Assembly: GCF_042100115.1 (NCBI RefSeq)
Contig: NC_091280.1
Coordinates: forward strand, 2,542,001-2,606,000
Length of the DNA: 64,000 bases
Source of the DNA: Alternaria dauci
Lineage: Eukaryota > Ascomycota > Dothideomycetes > Pleosporales > Pleosporaceae
Reading direction: 5' to 3'
Positions 42,929 to 55,000 of the stretch are shown here, piece after piece (within the stretch, counting starts at the first letter, position 1; every line of letters begins with the position of its first letter). The translations under genes and the position numbers were made by a program. The notes below the pieces were generated by a model that ran no database searches, had not been told where the DNA came from, and was given only the letters and a program-made list of their open reading frames with translations.

Positions 42929-44491
42929 CTACTCGGTGTGCACTTGCATATCACAGCCCCGAGCGACGCGTTCGAAGGCCTCAGCGAGCACGTCGACCAT
43001 CATCATGCGCATCTGTTCAAGTAACTGTTCGCCCATGCCGGTAGTCACACTGGCTACGAAGAACACAGGCACCAGCAGTACATCGCGGTCAACATCCTCA
43101 GTCCAGTGCAGCTGACGCAACATAGCGGCATAGATTCCGAAGACGATCGCCATTTTCCAGAGACTAAGAAGTAGACTCTTGGGTCCTTGAAGAGATGCGC
43201 AGAGCAAGGCGACCGCGTACATAGCCATGACACCGAATTGAACATCTCTTTCTAGGTGCGCATTGCCGATTTCGAAAGGGCCAATGGTGAAACGCTCCGG
43301 AAAGTCCCCGATCTTCCTATCGTCCCTCATCAAACCCTCAGAGGTAGCTGTTCTGGCAAAACCAGTCGCATCGATCTTGATGACGAGGTTCAACGGGTTG
43401 ATGTTGCTGACCATGGGATTGCCATCGCCTTGAAACTTCCGGTTATGTTTGGCGAGTGCCTTGGCGATCTTGCTGGTGACATACTCACGGATGCCTTGAC
43501 TGAGCGAACTGTCGTCGTCAAAGATGTTGGACGCGAAGGACTTGCGGGGGCTTGGTTCGTCTTCATCCAAGAGTGTGCTGTAACCGTGCTCGTCGGCGAT
43601 CTCGATTGGACGTAGGATTTGCGGCGACATACGAGCGGTCTTGAGGAAGTTGTTCGTGCGCTTGATGCTGATGGTCTTGTATTGCTCCAGGTTGGGGTCT
43701 TCGATGAGGCCGCCGTGCTGGGGATAAATGGGGCTGTCTGCACCTTTGTCAGTGAGCGCATAAACATCATGAGCGACTTGACGTACTAGGCAGTGTCTGA
43801 CACCTTGCGGGGTCCGCGATGCTTGCATCTGAGACATGGCTGATGTTCTCGTCTGCCTCGGTGTTAGCATGCCGTATTGAAGCGCACTGAGTAGACCCTT
43901 ACTGTTCATGGCCTCTGCGATCTTGTGGGAAGAACCCAATGGCAACCCGCTTCGCTTGTCGGCATCACCAGCTGCGCGTGGAGACATATCCTGGCTTTTG
44001 GCGACCTCGGATCCAAAACAATTACGGTCTGCTTCCTCAGCATGCCGTTTTGGAGAGGCGCTATGGGCTGGACGAGGGAAGGAGGGTGGGGTCTTCAAAA
44101 GACGCTTGGTTTGCGACTTCGTTAGTAGCACAGCATGCGAGCGTCTTGCACTATTGCTATTCGACCAGCGGCCAGCATCGCGTATCGGAGTCTTGTCTTT
44201 CGCGCCTAGCTCTGACTCTTCGACCGCTGTAGAACCAACCGTCTCACCGTCACCAAGCTCCTGTTGGCTGTACATGGACTGCTCACTGTGTAGCAGACCA
44301 ATCTGTTGGAATCCTGGGCGCACATCTGGCAACGCTAAAAGGCTGGAAACGACGGGTGGCGGCGATTTCTGCAGGGTAGCGGGACTGGATGGTGCGCTCG
44401 ATCTGGATCGTTGTCTGAATAGTCCACGGAGGCGGCTCGACTTGCGATCGGTCTTCGGTGTCGCGTTAGCGGGGGCGCTGAGGCGAGCCAT
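42929..44491 (-). CDS. Hypothetical protein with C-terminal membrane segments
   Basis: A single 520-codon exon starting at ATG 44491 (MARLSAPANATPKTDRKSSR, start context GACATGG). Residues 1-250 are Ser/Pro/Arg-rich and likely disordered. Residues about 340-410 contain SQGIREYVTSKIAKALAKHN and a short globular-looking stretch. Hydrophobic segments lie near 418-434, 440-458 and 471-486, followed by an amphipathic helix (EQMRMMMVDVLAEAFERVAR). I do not recognise the family. It could sit in an internal membrane with its long tail in cytoplasm or nucleoplasm. Its general layout resembles the neighbour ending at 41247, but no sequence homology between them is claimed. Confidence 0.75.
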   Translation of the reverse strand: MARLSAPANATPKTDRKSSRLRGLFRQRSRSSAPSSPATLQKSPPPVVSSLLALPDVRPGFQQIGLLHSEQSMYSQQELGDGETVGSTAVEESELGAKDKTPIRDAGRWSNSNSARRSHAVLLTKSQTKRLLKTPPSFPRPAHSASPKRHAEEADRNCFGSEVAKSQDMSPRAAGDADKRSGLPLGSSHKIAEAMNSKGLLSALQYGMLTPRQTRTSAMSQMQASRTPQGVRHCLVRQVAHDVYALTDKGADSPIYPQHGGLIEDPNLEQYKTISIKRTNNFLKTARMSPQILRPIEIADEHGYSTLLDEDEPSPRKSFASNIFDDDSSLSQGIREYVTSKIAKALAKHNRKFQGDGNPMVSNINPLNLVIKIDATGFARTATSEGLMRDDRKIGDFPERFTIGPFEIGNAHLERDVQFGVMAMYAVALLCASLQGPKSLLLSLWKMAIVFGIYAAMLRQLHWTEDVDRDVLLVPVFFVASVTTGMGEQLLEQMRMMMVDVLAEAFERVARGCDMQVHTE

Positions 44492-45422
44492 GTCGGTATC
44501 TTTGGCGGTGACAAGCGCTTCCTTAGGTGTTGCGGATCACATCTGTGGGAAGTGGAGTGAGTAGAGGGAATGGGTTGCGGAGGATTTTGGCCGCTGTCGC
44601 ACTCGGCTAAGCGAAAGTCCCAGTGAAGGTGAGTCTGCCCAGGGCCAAACGCGTCGACACTACACAAACTAGTCTTTGCGTTCGGGAATACGATATGACG
44701 TACGATCCTGCAGTGGGTATGTGCTCGCTACGTAGTTGCGCAAACAGTCTCGTGGTACTGTTTGATGAAGCGCGTTGATTGCTTGCATTCACAGTCAAGC
44801 GAACGACATCCAGTTCCAGTAGCAAGAGCAAGATAGTGGCAATCCTCCTCATGGGTCAAGGCGCAATTCTCGATCACTACCCGGCAAAGCGCATTTGGAT
44901 CTTGCATCTTGCCAGTGGCTCGTTCGAGGACGGAACAATGCATCCACTTTGGAGATTAATGATGGAGCGCTGTCGCAGACATCAGGTTTGAGCTTATGAA
45001 CTTGACAGCAAGCTATCAGGTTAGTACGCCAGAAAGTTAGCTCGTAAAGTGTAGGGCGACTGGTGCCTACGATATTCGACGTGGGCGACAGCGCAGGCTC
45101 CTCGTGTGGGTGCTTCACAGCTCAGTTCTATGGGCATTGTGCCAGGAACCCAGTTCTCTATTTAAAGACCATCATGCTGGCCGACGGTCTGTTGCACTCG
45201 ATGTTCCAACGCTCTGGCTTATCACTCTAGAACTGTATGGACACCTCAACGTGGCGCTCCGCATGTGTCCCCAGGAAAGAGCCCTAGATACTCAAGAAGA
45301 ACGGAGGAACATTCGGGCCGAGCAGCTGATAACGGGCTTTTTACATCATTCGTGGTATCGACCAAGCGGGGATGCGTGAGCTTCGTGAATGCGCATTCCG
45401 TGCGATGACGTCGTAACGGCAT
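44492..45422. other. Intergenic region, no gene seen
   Basis: A 930-bp gap upstream of both divergent genes. A 91-codon plus-strand frame (45104-45379) has no domain or splice partners and is not called. Confidence 0.5.
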
Positions 45423-46575
45423 ATGGCTGAACTAGACCGATGGCAGAGTCTGTACAAGAGTGTCAGCAAGAAGCAGAAGAAGGTAGGCCAAGCACGCGCG
45501 TCATGATGCCAGTTGCTCAGAATGGATCAGACGCTGGAGAACACCGTTGGCTACATCAAGAAGCTCGATGAGATTGAAGAACTGATCTATGTGAACGCGG
45601 CCGTCTCCAAGAGCATGGCCTTGCACGCCATGATTTTCTACGGCATCAGCCAGGAAGAACTGGATGAGCACATGATGCAGGCAGAGAAGGACAATCGCCA
45701 AGCAGACAAGTTCGCGACAGCCCAAACGCTAAAGTATTACGTCCGCGGCTGGGCTGACGAAGGTTCTAAAGAGAGAAACGAAGCGTTCCCATGCATACTG
45801 AGCACGTTGAACGCCATCCAACGAGAGTCAGCCGATAGCGCACCGCTCAAGGTACTGCTTCTGGGCTCTGGAGTCGGCCGGCTAGGCCACGATGTCGCCA
45901 ATCTCGGAGGTAGGTGTGGCGCGTAGGAGCAGAAGAGCGGCGACTAACGTAGAGACAGGCTTTGAGGTTACGATCAATAAGTGGTCAATGTTCAAGAACG
46001 TCGGCTACCGGTACATCAAAGCGCAAAAGGACGCGCACACGGTCACCATACACCCATTTATCGACGGGATGTCGCACCATGCAACGAAGGCCTACATGAT
46101 CCGGAGTGTGACGGTACCCAACATCACCCCCAACCCTAGTGTCCTGCTCGTCGAGGGCGACTTCAACACCGCCTTTGACGACCAATCGGGTCACTATGAC
46201 ATCATCGTCGCCCATTTCTTCATCGACACGGCGCGCAACCTCATGGCCTACTTCGACACCATTCAGAGGATATTAAAGCCTGGTGGTCGATGGATCAACT
46301 TCGGCCCACTCCTGTACGGCACCGGGCCCTTTGTACAGCTCAGCCTGGAGGAGATCATCGATGTTGTTGAAGAGATGGGCTTTGAGTTCGAAGACCTGGG
46401 CGATGAGTGCGGCGAGTTGACGTTTGAGGGCAAGAAGGTTCGGAGCAAAGAAGCAGAGTACGGGTTCAACCGAAGAGCGTTGACGCGATATGCGTATCTC
46501 GCGCAAGTTTGGTTGGTGAAGAAGACTAATCAACATAAGGCGAAACCTTCTCGCAGTGGACGAACCAAGAAATAA
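45423..46575 (+). CDS. N2227-type SAM-dependent methyltransferase (carnosine N-methyltransferase-like)
   Basis: The main exons are 45522-45909 and 45959-46575, with a 49-bp GT-AG intron in phase 1. An upstream exon from ATG 45423 (MAELDRWQSLYKSVSKKQKK) probably precedes them, but no clean in-frame splice pair was found, so the start could be 45522 (MDQTLENTVGYIKK). The SAM-binding motif is VLLLGSGVGRLGHDVANLGG. The N2227 signature region is YDIIVAHFFIDTARNLMAYF, then ILKPGGRWINFGPLLYG. The family methylates the imidazole of carnosine or related dipeptides; the fungal substrate is unknown. A Lys-rich tail ends the protein. Predicted soluble. Confidence 0.87.
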
Positions 46576-47821
46576 TAGAACCATGGCTATGACGTCACCC
46601 GTACTCAGATTTCGGGTGGCAGCGCTATCTCACCTGAAAACTGAGTAAGAACAACACCACAACGCCCAACTATCACTATCTCCACTCTGTCGCCTTTGTT
46701 ATCAATGCTTTCTCTTTCCTTTGTCTTTCATTTGTTCTGCAAGCGTGCGATGCGTATTAAAGTAGCATGATAGGACCATGCTACAAGGAAGGGGAGGTTT
46801 GTGCCGGTGCACAGGGTTCCCCGATGCAGATCCTGATGATCAACCATCTGAAGATCACCTGGAAGAAGAACTACTTCCAACAAGAGCCCTTTGGACTTGC
46901 TTCTTCTCCTTCATCATCGTCTATTCAACATGCTTTCTTCGATACCACACACGTGTACAGTACTCCAGACCTAGAGAATCTCCCTAGAATGAGATCATCT
47001 CTTCTTACCAACACAACGTCCTTATGCTTCCTTGTCCATACTAACTACTCCATGTGCTCGTAGTCGTACATCTTCATGTCCTCCAACACCCGTACAGTAT
47101 CAGTTTTAGCAGTATTTGTCTACAAGGACATAGAAGAATCACTATTCTGGCACGTTGGCTGTGGGTCTGAATGAAGGTATAGAGTTTGCATATTCATGAT
47201 GCGGCAGAGTAAAAAGGATGTGAGGAACAAAGAGGGCTGCATGGTATTGCTTCTTTCAGAAGAGATTTCGATAAGTCAGGTCTGCGCACGAAGTTGATGT
47301 AGTGTTATTTGTCCGGCAGGGTTTCTACCCTTTACCTTTAGTATGCTATCGGAGCCCCTCTATCCGCCTCAATCCTTTTTCGTTCATGTTGGCAATGTAT
47401 ATCGTGAGTAATCCCTACAACGCGGTCTGTACCGAGCAAAGTGTTATAAAGCTAGAAAGAAAGCATAATAAGATCGACTTCGGATATCTGGGTTTTACTC
47501 AGATCTGAAAGCTAGGGCTGGCAAAGAAGGTTGAGATCAAAAGCAATCGTCCAAAAACAGATATGCTGGAAAAGAATTCTCCCAACAAACGTTCTTAGGT
47601 AGTTCCGGAACTCCCCCCACTCTATGCCAAATGCATTGCCTGCTAAAGGATACTGTTATGAAGATCTTAGTGAGTCATTAGTTGCCCTAAGTGTTCGGAA
47701 GCGGGTGAGTAGAAGAAAGGTAGACCTAATGGTATAAAACCGCTGCCTGACCACAACTTGTTCCCGTCAATCAAGACCCCAAACACTCTCCTCAAGCACT
47801 ATTCGTCTACTCAAACATACC
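46576..47821. other. Intergenic region, no gene seen
   Basis: About 1.2 kb with only short frames lacking domains. The last 100 bp before 47822 include a TATA-like TATAAAAC (about 47733) that could serve the next gene. Confidence 0.5.
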
Positions 47822-48556
47822 ATGAGATTTCCCTGGATTCTCTTTATCTCTGGCCTTTGTGCCAAGGTCCAAGGCGGTGACGTACAGCAAGTACTCGGCA
47901 GCTCTCTCGAACTTTCTGGGACCTTATACACATGCGAGAATGGTATGTAAAACTTAATAATTTTGTTAGTTTGCAGAAGCTTACCTGATAAACTAGGTGT
48001 TAAGCCATCAATCACTTGTACGCACCCGTCGCTGCACGAACACAGCTGCTCGTGCACTTGTACGAACGGTCTCAGATTCGAACAATCCCTCCCATCTTCT
48101 GTCCAGCCCGGTGGAAGCAGCAACAATTCTTCTCTCGATGCCTGTCAAGCAGCCAACGACGAATGTCTTGTGCGCGAGCAAGGCTTAGCAACCCAACTCG
48201 CAGAGAAAGAACAAGAGCTCCTCCAGCGACAGGAGGAACTTTTAGCGGAAATAAGCAAGTACAAGAGCAAACCCCCCGTGTATCAGGGTTGTTACGTCGA
48301 GCAGGCCAATCCATCCAACATCCTAAACGCACGCAAAACGAACAGCCAGAGTCTGACATTGGAACAATGCTCTACTATATGTGAGGGGTACAACTATTTT
48401 GGCGTCCATGGTGGGTACATTTGCATGTGTGGGCAGGCATTGAAATCTGGGGCGGCTATAGGAAAAGAGGAAGACTGTAATTCTCCCTGCCGCGGTGACA
48501 AAAGTCAGAAGTGCGGTTCCGCTTCGATGACGGCTGTATACTCTCGCTCGAAGTGA
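47822..48556 (+). CDS. Secreted WSC-domain protein 2
   Basis: Two exons (47822-47942 and 47997-48556) joined across a 54-bp GT-AG phase-1 intron after CENG encode about 226 residues. MRFPWILFISGLCAKVQGG is a signal peptide. The N-terminal module (VKPSITCTHPSLHEHSC, then CTCTNGLRFEQSLP) closely matches WSC protein 1. A short coiled coil (LATQLAEKEQELLQRQEELL) leads into the WSC domain from YQGCYVEQA through CSTICEGYNYFGVHGGYIC, MCGQAL and CRGDKSQKCG. It is a shorter paralogue of the gene at 37315-38174, about 9.6 kb away. Confidence 0.9.
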
Positions 48557-48795
48557 TGGGCTGAAGCTCAGTTGGTGAGTTCCTACCGGAGAGGCTGTGC
48601 CCGATTCCACTCGGATCGGACTGTTTTTGGTGAGGGAGATAAGGAGCGATAGAAAAACGAGGAGTGGGATCGGGGGAGTGGGATCGGGCGACTTGGGGTT
48701 AGCCGTCTGATGGGATAAAAGATATCTAAAGAGACCATTTCATGCAAAATGGCCGTGCAATTTCAACAGTCCGCTCAGATTCTTCATAGCTCTCC

Positions 48796-48825
48796 CAACC
48801 TAACCTAACCTAACCTAACCTAACC
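48796..48825. repeat. (AACCT)n microsatellite
   Basis: Six tandem pentamers. It resembles but is not the TTAGGG telomere repeat. Confidence 0.85.
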
Positions 48826-48952
48826 AATATGAGGCCGGGTGTGAGGCCTAGTATATTATGCGCCGGGGTATCAGACCCTGATTCTTCCTAGTCGGGTAAT
48901 CGTGCACCATGACCCAAAGACGCGTGTATGCAACGAGAATCAGGTGCTGATT

Positions 48953-49036
48953 CTAGAGCTACATGGCCAAGTCGACTCAGCCCTATCCCAGGGCGCTATC
49001 CCAGGGCGCTAGAGCTACATGGCCAAATCAACTCGG
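48953..49036. repeat. Local nested duplication
   Basis: A 28-bp unit starting CTAGAGCTACATGGCCAA occurs at 48953 and 49009, differing by transitions. Between the copies CTATCCCAGGGCG is tandemly duplicated. Confidence 0.75.
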
Positions 49037-49399
49037 CCCTCTGTCTAGTTTCTCAATCGCTGATTCGCTCGCTTACGTTGAGTTGTACTGTGCGTACGCT
49101 TACGTCTCGCCTCACCAAAACTCTATGCGACTGCAGCGTGTTCAAGCGTCTAGGTATAATCTAGCACAGGCTCTGCGCGCTGGAGTTTGTCTAGGCTTAT
49201 TAAGATGCTGGCACACTCGCAATAGTATCGTACGTCTACTAAGACACTATCTGCCACTTGCATTACCGCCCGCGGCGCAGTTCCTATCCTACGCAACAGG
49301 ATAATAGCGTGTAATAAAGACGAGATAGGGGGAAATTATAACCAGCCACTTCTTTTTCTTATTATTATGCATTAGCTTTAAATGCCTGTAAAGTTACAG

Positions 49400-49626
49400 G
49401 CTTGCTAATAGAAAAAAGATAAATATATTAAGACTATCTTGCGCGTTCCTATAGACCTTTTTTATTACCTTACGGACTATTAATTATAGATATACATCCT
49501 GTGCGGTATAGGCGTTAAGCCTAAGCATTACCTAATATATCTTATAAGGTGGTATACTAACTATTTAGAGGTTAATACGTTAAAAAAAGCTAGGATGCTG
49601 CTTATTAAAGAACTTATGCTAAAAGG
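49400..49626 (+). pseudogene. Segment 1 of a RIP-degraded large gene
   Basis: One plus-strand frame reads VKPKHYLIYLIRWYTNYLEV and then KKARMLLIKELMLKGL up to the R2 insertion. It continues directly after R2 at 56054. By memory it fits the N-terminal zinc-containing part of fungal DUF3505-type proteins; this is a recollection, not a search result. Confidence 0.5.
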
Positions 49627-49844
49627 TGTAACGGGCTGAACGCCCTTCAGATAGCTCCTCGATGGAATCTCGGTCTACTCGCAGAATCCGGGTGCTACCC
49701 TAAGCACCCGGATTCTATCGGCCCGACTGTTACTCGGGCAACTAGCGTTGTATATAGATAGCTGCGTAGCTTAGGAGCTTAGCCCTCTATCAAATACAAC
49801 CTCTGTAAACCTTACGTTTGCTCCCCGGAGCGCAGCCCCTTACA
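49627..49844 (+). repeat. R2 5' LTR
   Basis: 218 bp, TGTAAC...TTACA. It contains a near-palindrome, CCGGGTGCT...AGCACCCGG. Confidence 0.95.
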
Positions 49845-50699
49845 TTTTGTATTTAATCCCAATCAACAGAGCCTTACTTTAAGACTCTGTTAACGCGACG
49901 CGCGTCAAGCTCCTTAACCGCCTCTTCTGTTACGTGCGAGCAGGTTCATCTTCCGCACAGGATTAGTGTTGCTCTGTTGCCCAAAAGGCTTTCAGACAAC
50001 AACTAGGCATAAGCTATCGCGAGATTACTAGCCTAGGACTGCAGCTTCGCAGGACGCTCAGTCAACGCGCTACCGGCCTCGCGCGACGCCCAGTGGTGAA
50101 CGATTATTAGGCAGCTAGTGGATCCTAGTCTGCGAGCGAATACCGTTCACAGGGAAGCCCTACGCGATACCTCAACAGTACTAAGGTGTAGGTCCTACTA
50201 TACACAAGACCCTTCGTAAGAACGTACGTAATAGCAGTAGGTGAAATCCTGTTAAGCTCTTCGAAGGCCGAAGAGGCAGGTCTAGTTAGCCGCAGTACTA
50301 GAACTATCCGAAGACTATTCAGAGTCGCTAGGAAGACAGTTGTACGAGCGCCCGCTGCGCAAGTCCTATCGGTCCTCTATTAAACGAGGCATAGGCCACG
50401 ATACTAAGTTAAAGTACTGACTAGTGCGAGAATCGTGAGCGTAAGGTAACTAGGTTACTAAAAGTCGCGACTGCCTAACGACTACCGAAGGTCGTTCAGA
50501 AGGGCTTTATTATTGCGAGTAAGCCACGGAAGCCCTATATAGTGACAGGCTACAGAAGCCCTACCAGTCCTCGCCGTAGAGGAGTAGGCTACTACTCAGC
50601 AGTTTACGGGAAACTAGCTGCTAGTGCAAGAACAATCAACTAGCGAATACCAATCGGAAAGCCCTATAAAGGAAGCAGGCACACACACACAAGATAAGT

Positions 50700-51980
50700 T
50701 TCTAATAGAAGATTAGAAGATAACGGATAACGTACCCAACCTTAACGTTAATGAGCTATCGGCGTACGCGTCGGCTAAACACCTCGCAGGAGTGTTAGAC
50801 GAGGAGATACAAGAAGACATCATTCGGATGCTTAGGAGTGACGGTTAGAAGGACGCTGCGATAGCTCTGATGATCAACAAGATCGCTAGACGCACTAAGC
50901 AAGCGAGAGAGTCACCTAAGGGCTCACCAAAGGCTTCTCAGAACGCAACAACAGCAATGCTAGCGGCTCTGACCCAGCTCACGCAGATAATAGCACCTAT
51001 AACCTCCCGGTTAGAAGCACTAGAACAACGGGAGCGCCAACTATCAAAGCCCGTCCACATACCCGAAAGCCGTTCAGACCTAACCCTCTCACCTGTACTC
51101 CTAGAAGCACGCACAAAGACGAAGTATCCTTACCTAGAACTGTTTAATGGAAACAGGACGAAGTACTCTTCCTTTAGATACAAGACGAAAGCTAAGCTGT
51201 GCAACGACTACTAGGACGCACTAGACAGAATAAAGATCGCCTATGTAGTAAGTCGTTGCTCTAAACGAGCCTCAGACGTTATCCTTCCTTAGGCGGAGCA
51301 ACACCAGGAGTATAGTTCGGTAGAAGACTTATAGCACTTCCTTAACTAACAATACGACGACCCACACCTAAAAGCGAAAGCATTAGACTAGCTGTCGAAC
51401 CTACGGTAAGGAAGACGCCTAATCCGAGACTATCATATAGAGTTCAATAGGTTAGAACTTTAATCAGGCGTACAAATTAGCGATACCTAGAAGAAAAGTA
51501 TGTTCTCGAAGGGACTTAACGTTAAGATCTAGAAGGCCTTAGTGCTAGTAAACGAAAACCTCTTATTTAAGCAGTTCGCACGCGAAGCAACCTAAGTATT
51601 AGACAGCCTCTACTAGGTGAATATAGCGACACGCAGCCGAAAGGAGTTCAGTCAGCAGCATAGTTATAACCCCTAACGACAGAACTATCAGAACCGCGCG
51701 AGAACGCCTTCACCGCTAGAGGACATAGACTAGGAACCTACGAAGGCTAGTAAAGTGAGTGCGAAGGATAGGAGACTAAACAGCGATTAGGGAAAGTGCT
51801 ATAGCTGCGGTGAAGCTGGGCACTTTGTAAGGAACTGTAAGAAGGGAAGTAAGCCTAAAAGTACTAGGGTAAATAAAGTAACTCAGCGTGAGTCCTTACA
51901 CACCTGTAGCTGTTATACGAAGACACTAGACAGCAGCGACGCAGAGGACCTAGAGGACTTGGGAAAAGAGTAGCTCCGAA
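50700..51980 (+). pseudogene. R2 gag
   Basis: The frame starts near VPNLNVNELSAYASAKHLAG. A 114-codon open stretch is 50870-51214, with a predicted helical region (LTQLTQIIAPITSRLEALEQ). A capsid-like region follows. The zinc knuckle CYSCGEAGHFVRNC at about 51798-51839 is intact. More than ten TAG/TAA codons interrupt it. An 850-bp leader without clear coding precedes it. Confidence 0.8.
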
Positions 51981-52079
51981 CTAGAGTCTTAGTTTGGAGC
52001 CTCTGAAGATAGATCGGCGAACATATAGCGAATGGAACCAGTTTCAACATTAATATATGAAAACATAACCCCTTACAGT

Positions 52080-55000
52080 ATACCTAATTGTAAACACAGT
52101 CTATAACGCTACTGCGTTAATTGACAGCGGGTGTTTGTGCTACGCACTAGTCAGCAGGAAGTTCGCTCGCTGAAGCCGCCTTAAGCACTTTATGATCACC
52201 CCTCAGATAATTAAGGGGATTAATGGGAAGTTATCAAGAATCGAGGAGGTCTCTCAATTTGAGTTCGACATACACGGCCACCGAGAGGTCGCCTACGTAT
52301 ATGTAATTAATTACATAGACGAGGACGTCGTCCTAGGGAAGGGGTAGATAGACTATCAAAACGTCACGATAGCTCTAGCAAAAAAAAGCTTATATATCTA
52401 CTCAAAAGGCCTTTGGGTGAGGTGCAACGAAGGCGTTACGACCAAGAACGTAGCCAGCCAAGTTAACGCCGCTACATTTGCGGGTCTTATAAAAAGATCA
52501 AAAGACCCAGAAAGGAGAATCCAGGTGTTCGCTGCCTCAATTGCGGACATTAATAGAGCTTTAGCGCCAAAGAAGGCAGCAGACGTGCGCGCGCTGCTGC
52601 CGAAACAGTATCAGGAGTTCTACGAGCTCTTTAACCCAAAGGAAGCCGAGAAGCTCCCACCTCACCGAGGTCCAGGAGTAGACCACAAGATTGAGCTGGA
52701 ACCAAAGGACGCTCAGCCGCCATGGGGACCTCTCTATAGCATGTCAAGAGGCGAGTTGTTAGTTCTACGGAAGGAACTTACGTCGCTGCTCAAGAAGGGG
52801 TTTATCCGTGTGAGCAGCTCACCAGCTGCCGCCCCAGTGCTGTTCGCAAAGAAGCCCGGAGGAGGGCTCCGATTGTGTATCGACTATCAAGCCTTAAACG
52901 CAATCACAAGGAAGGATCAATACCCTCTTCCGCTTATCCGAGAGACGCTCAACAGTATTAGCAAGGCTAAGTGGTTCACGAAGCTAGACGTTATCGCAGC
53001 GTTCCATAAGATTCGCGTCGCACCAGGCGATAAATAGAAGACAGCCTTCCGAACGAGGTTCAGACTATTTAAGTGGCTAGTTACCCCCTTTAGCATAGCG
53101 AACTCCCCAAGCACGTTTCAACGGTACATTAACTAGACTCTAAGGGAACACCTTAACGACTTCTGTTCGGCGTACCTAGACGACGTGCTAATCTATTCTG
53201 ACGGAGACTTAAACCAACACCAGGAACACGTCCGAAAGGTGCTCAGCAAGCTGCAAGCCGCAGGCCTGCAGGTCGATATCAAGAAGTGCGAGTTTGAAGT
53301 TAAGTCGACGAAGTATCTTAGGTTTGTGATAGAAGCTGGCAAGGGGATAAGCATAGATCCAGCAAAAGTAGCCGCAATCCGCGAATAGGAGGCGCCGAAG
53401 ACAGTTCAAGGAGTAAGATCGTTTCTTAGTTTCGCAAACTTCTACCAAAGGTTTATCAAGAATTTCTCGCAGCTATCAGCGCCATTAACAAGGCTAACAG
53501 GCGACGTCCCCTTCTAGTGGGGCCCTAAAGAACAATCAGCTTTCGAGAAGCTAAAGGAGATCTTTGTTACAGAGCCCTCCTTAGCAGCATTTGACCCAGA
53601 CCGTGAAACGGTGCTTAAATGTGATTCGAGCGGCTACGCAGTGGGTGGGGTACTATCGCAGTATAACAACGAAGGAGTCCTACGACTATGCGCGTACTTC
53701 TCACGGAAGAATAACGTACACGAGTACAACTACGAGATCTACGACAAGGAACTGCTCGCAGTAGTACGTTGTCTTGAGGAATAGGACTCTAAACTACGTT
53801 TAGTAGAGAAGTTCAAGGTAATTACAGATCACAAGAACTTAGAGTACTTTATAAAACCTAGGATGCTAAACGAGCGTCAGATAAGATGGTCGCTTCTTCT
53901 AGGCAGGTACAACCTAGAGCTGTTGTATCGGCCTAGCAAAGAAAACGTGAGAGCCAACGCGCTCTCAAGAAGAGAACAAGACCTGCCTGAAGGGGTAGAA
54001 GACGAACGCTTACAGAAGCGGTTCGTACAAATACTTAAGCCAACAAACTCCTACTACAAGGAGTCAATTAAAGAGGGTTCAGATAGCAAGACTCTAGTAA
54101 TGACAATGCGGCTACGAAGCTAGAGAGGAACAAAGGCAACCAGTTTGTTAGAAGACCAGTCGGACGAGCTCGAAGCGCAACACCAACAGAAGGAAGAGGC
54201 TGCTTACCTTACCGAAGAGGGTTCAGAGCAGCCCCCCGCCAAAGAATTAAGAGGGGGGCAGAATAAGCTCGAAAAGCTCTAGCAGGAGACAGCAGCGAAG
54301 GATCAGGTCTACCAAGGAGCAAAGCAGACGATAGAGGATCAAGAACAGCGGTTCCCAGTAAGCTTAGGCCTAAAGTACTCAACCAAAGACTGCTCAGTCG
54401 AAGAGGGAGTCCTGTTCTATCAAAGACGTAAGTGGGTACCAGACAGCGACAAGTTAAGAACGGCGATTATCAGCAACGCCCACGACTCACTAGCTACGGG
54501 TCATCTAGGCCGCGAGTTAACGTATAAGATACTCGCGAGAGACTACTTCTGGCCAGGTATGACAAACTTAATCTGAAGATACGTCAGGAACTGCGACACG
54601 TGCGGAAGAAGCAAGTCTTAGAGAGAGGGCACGCAAGGCTTCCTAAAACCACTCCTAATACCTACTCGGATCTGGAAGGAGCTCTCTATAGATTTTATTA
54701 AAGGACTACCAGAGAGCGACGGCATGACAAGTCTAATAGTAATCACTAATCAACTTAGTAAGGGCACGATCTTCGTACCGCTCCCAGATACAAAGACGGA
54801 GACTGTTGTCCGAAAGTTTATCAAACGCGTAGTTACATACCACTGGCTGCCAGACGCTATCACGTCTAATAGGGGTAGCTAATTCGTAAGCGTTCTCTAG
54901 GCTAGACTATACGAGCTCCTAAAGATTAAACGGAGACTATTAACGGCCTATCACCCACAGACTAACGGCGCTACAGAGAGAATGAACAGCGTCTAGGAAG

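Larger units (their letters stand above)
48557..49330. other. Transition from gene island to repeat compartment
   Basis: No gene is supported. It contains an AACCT microsatellite (48796-48825) and a nested duplication at 48953-49036, then turns AT-rich. Confidence 0.5.
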
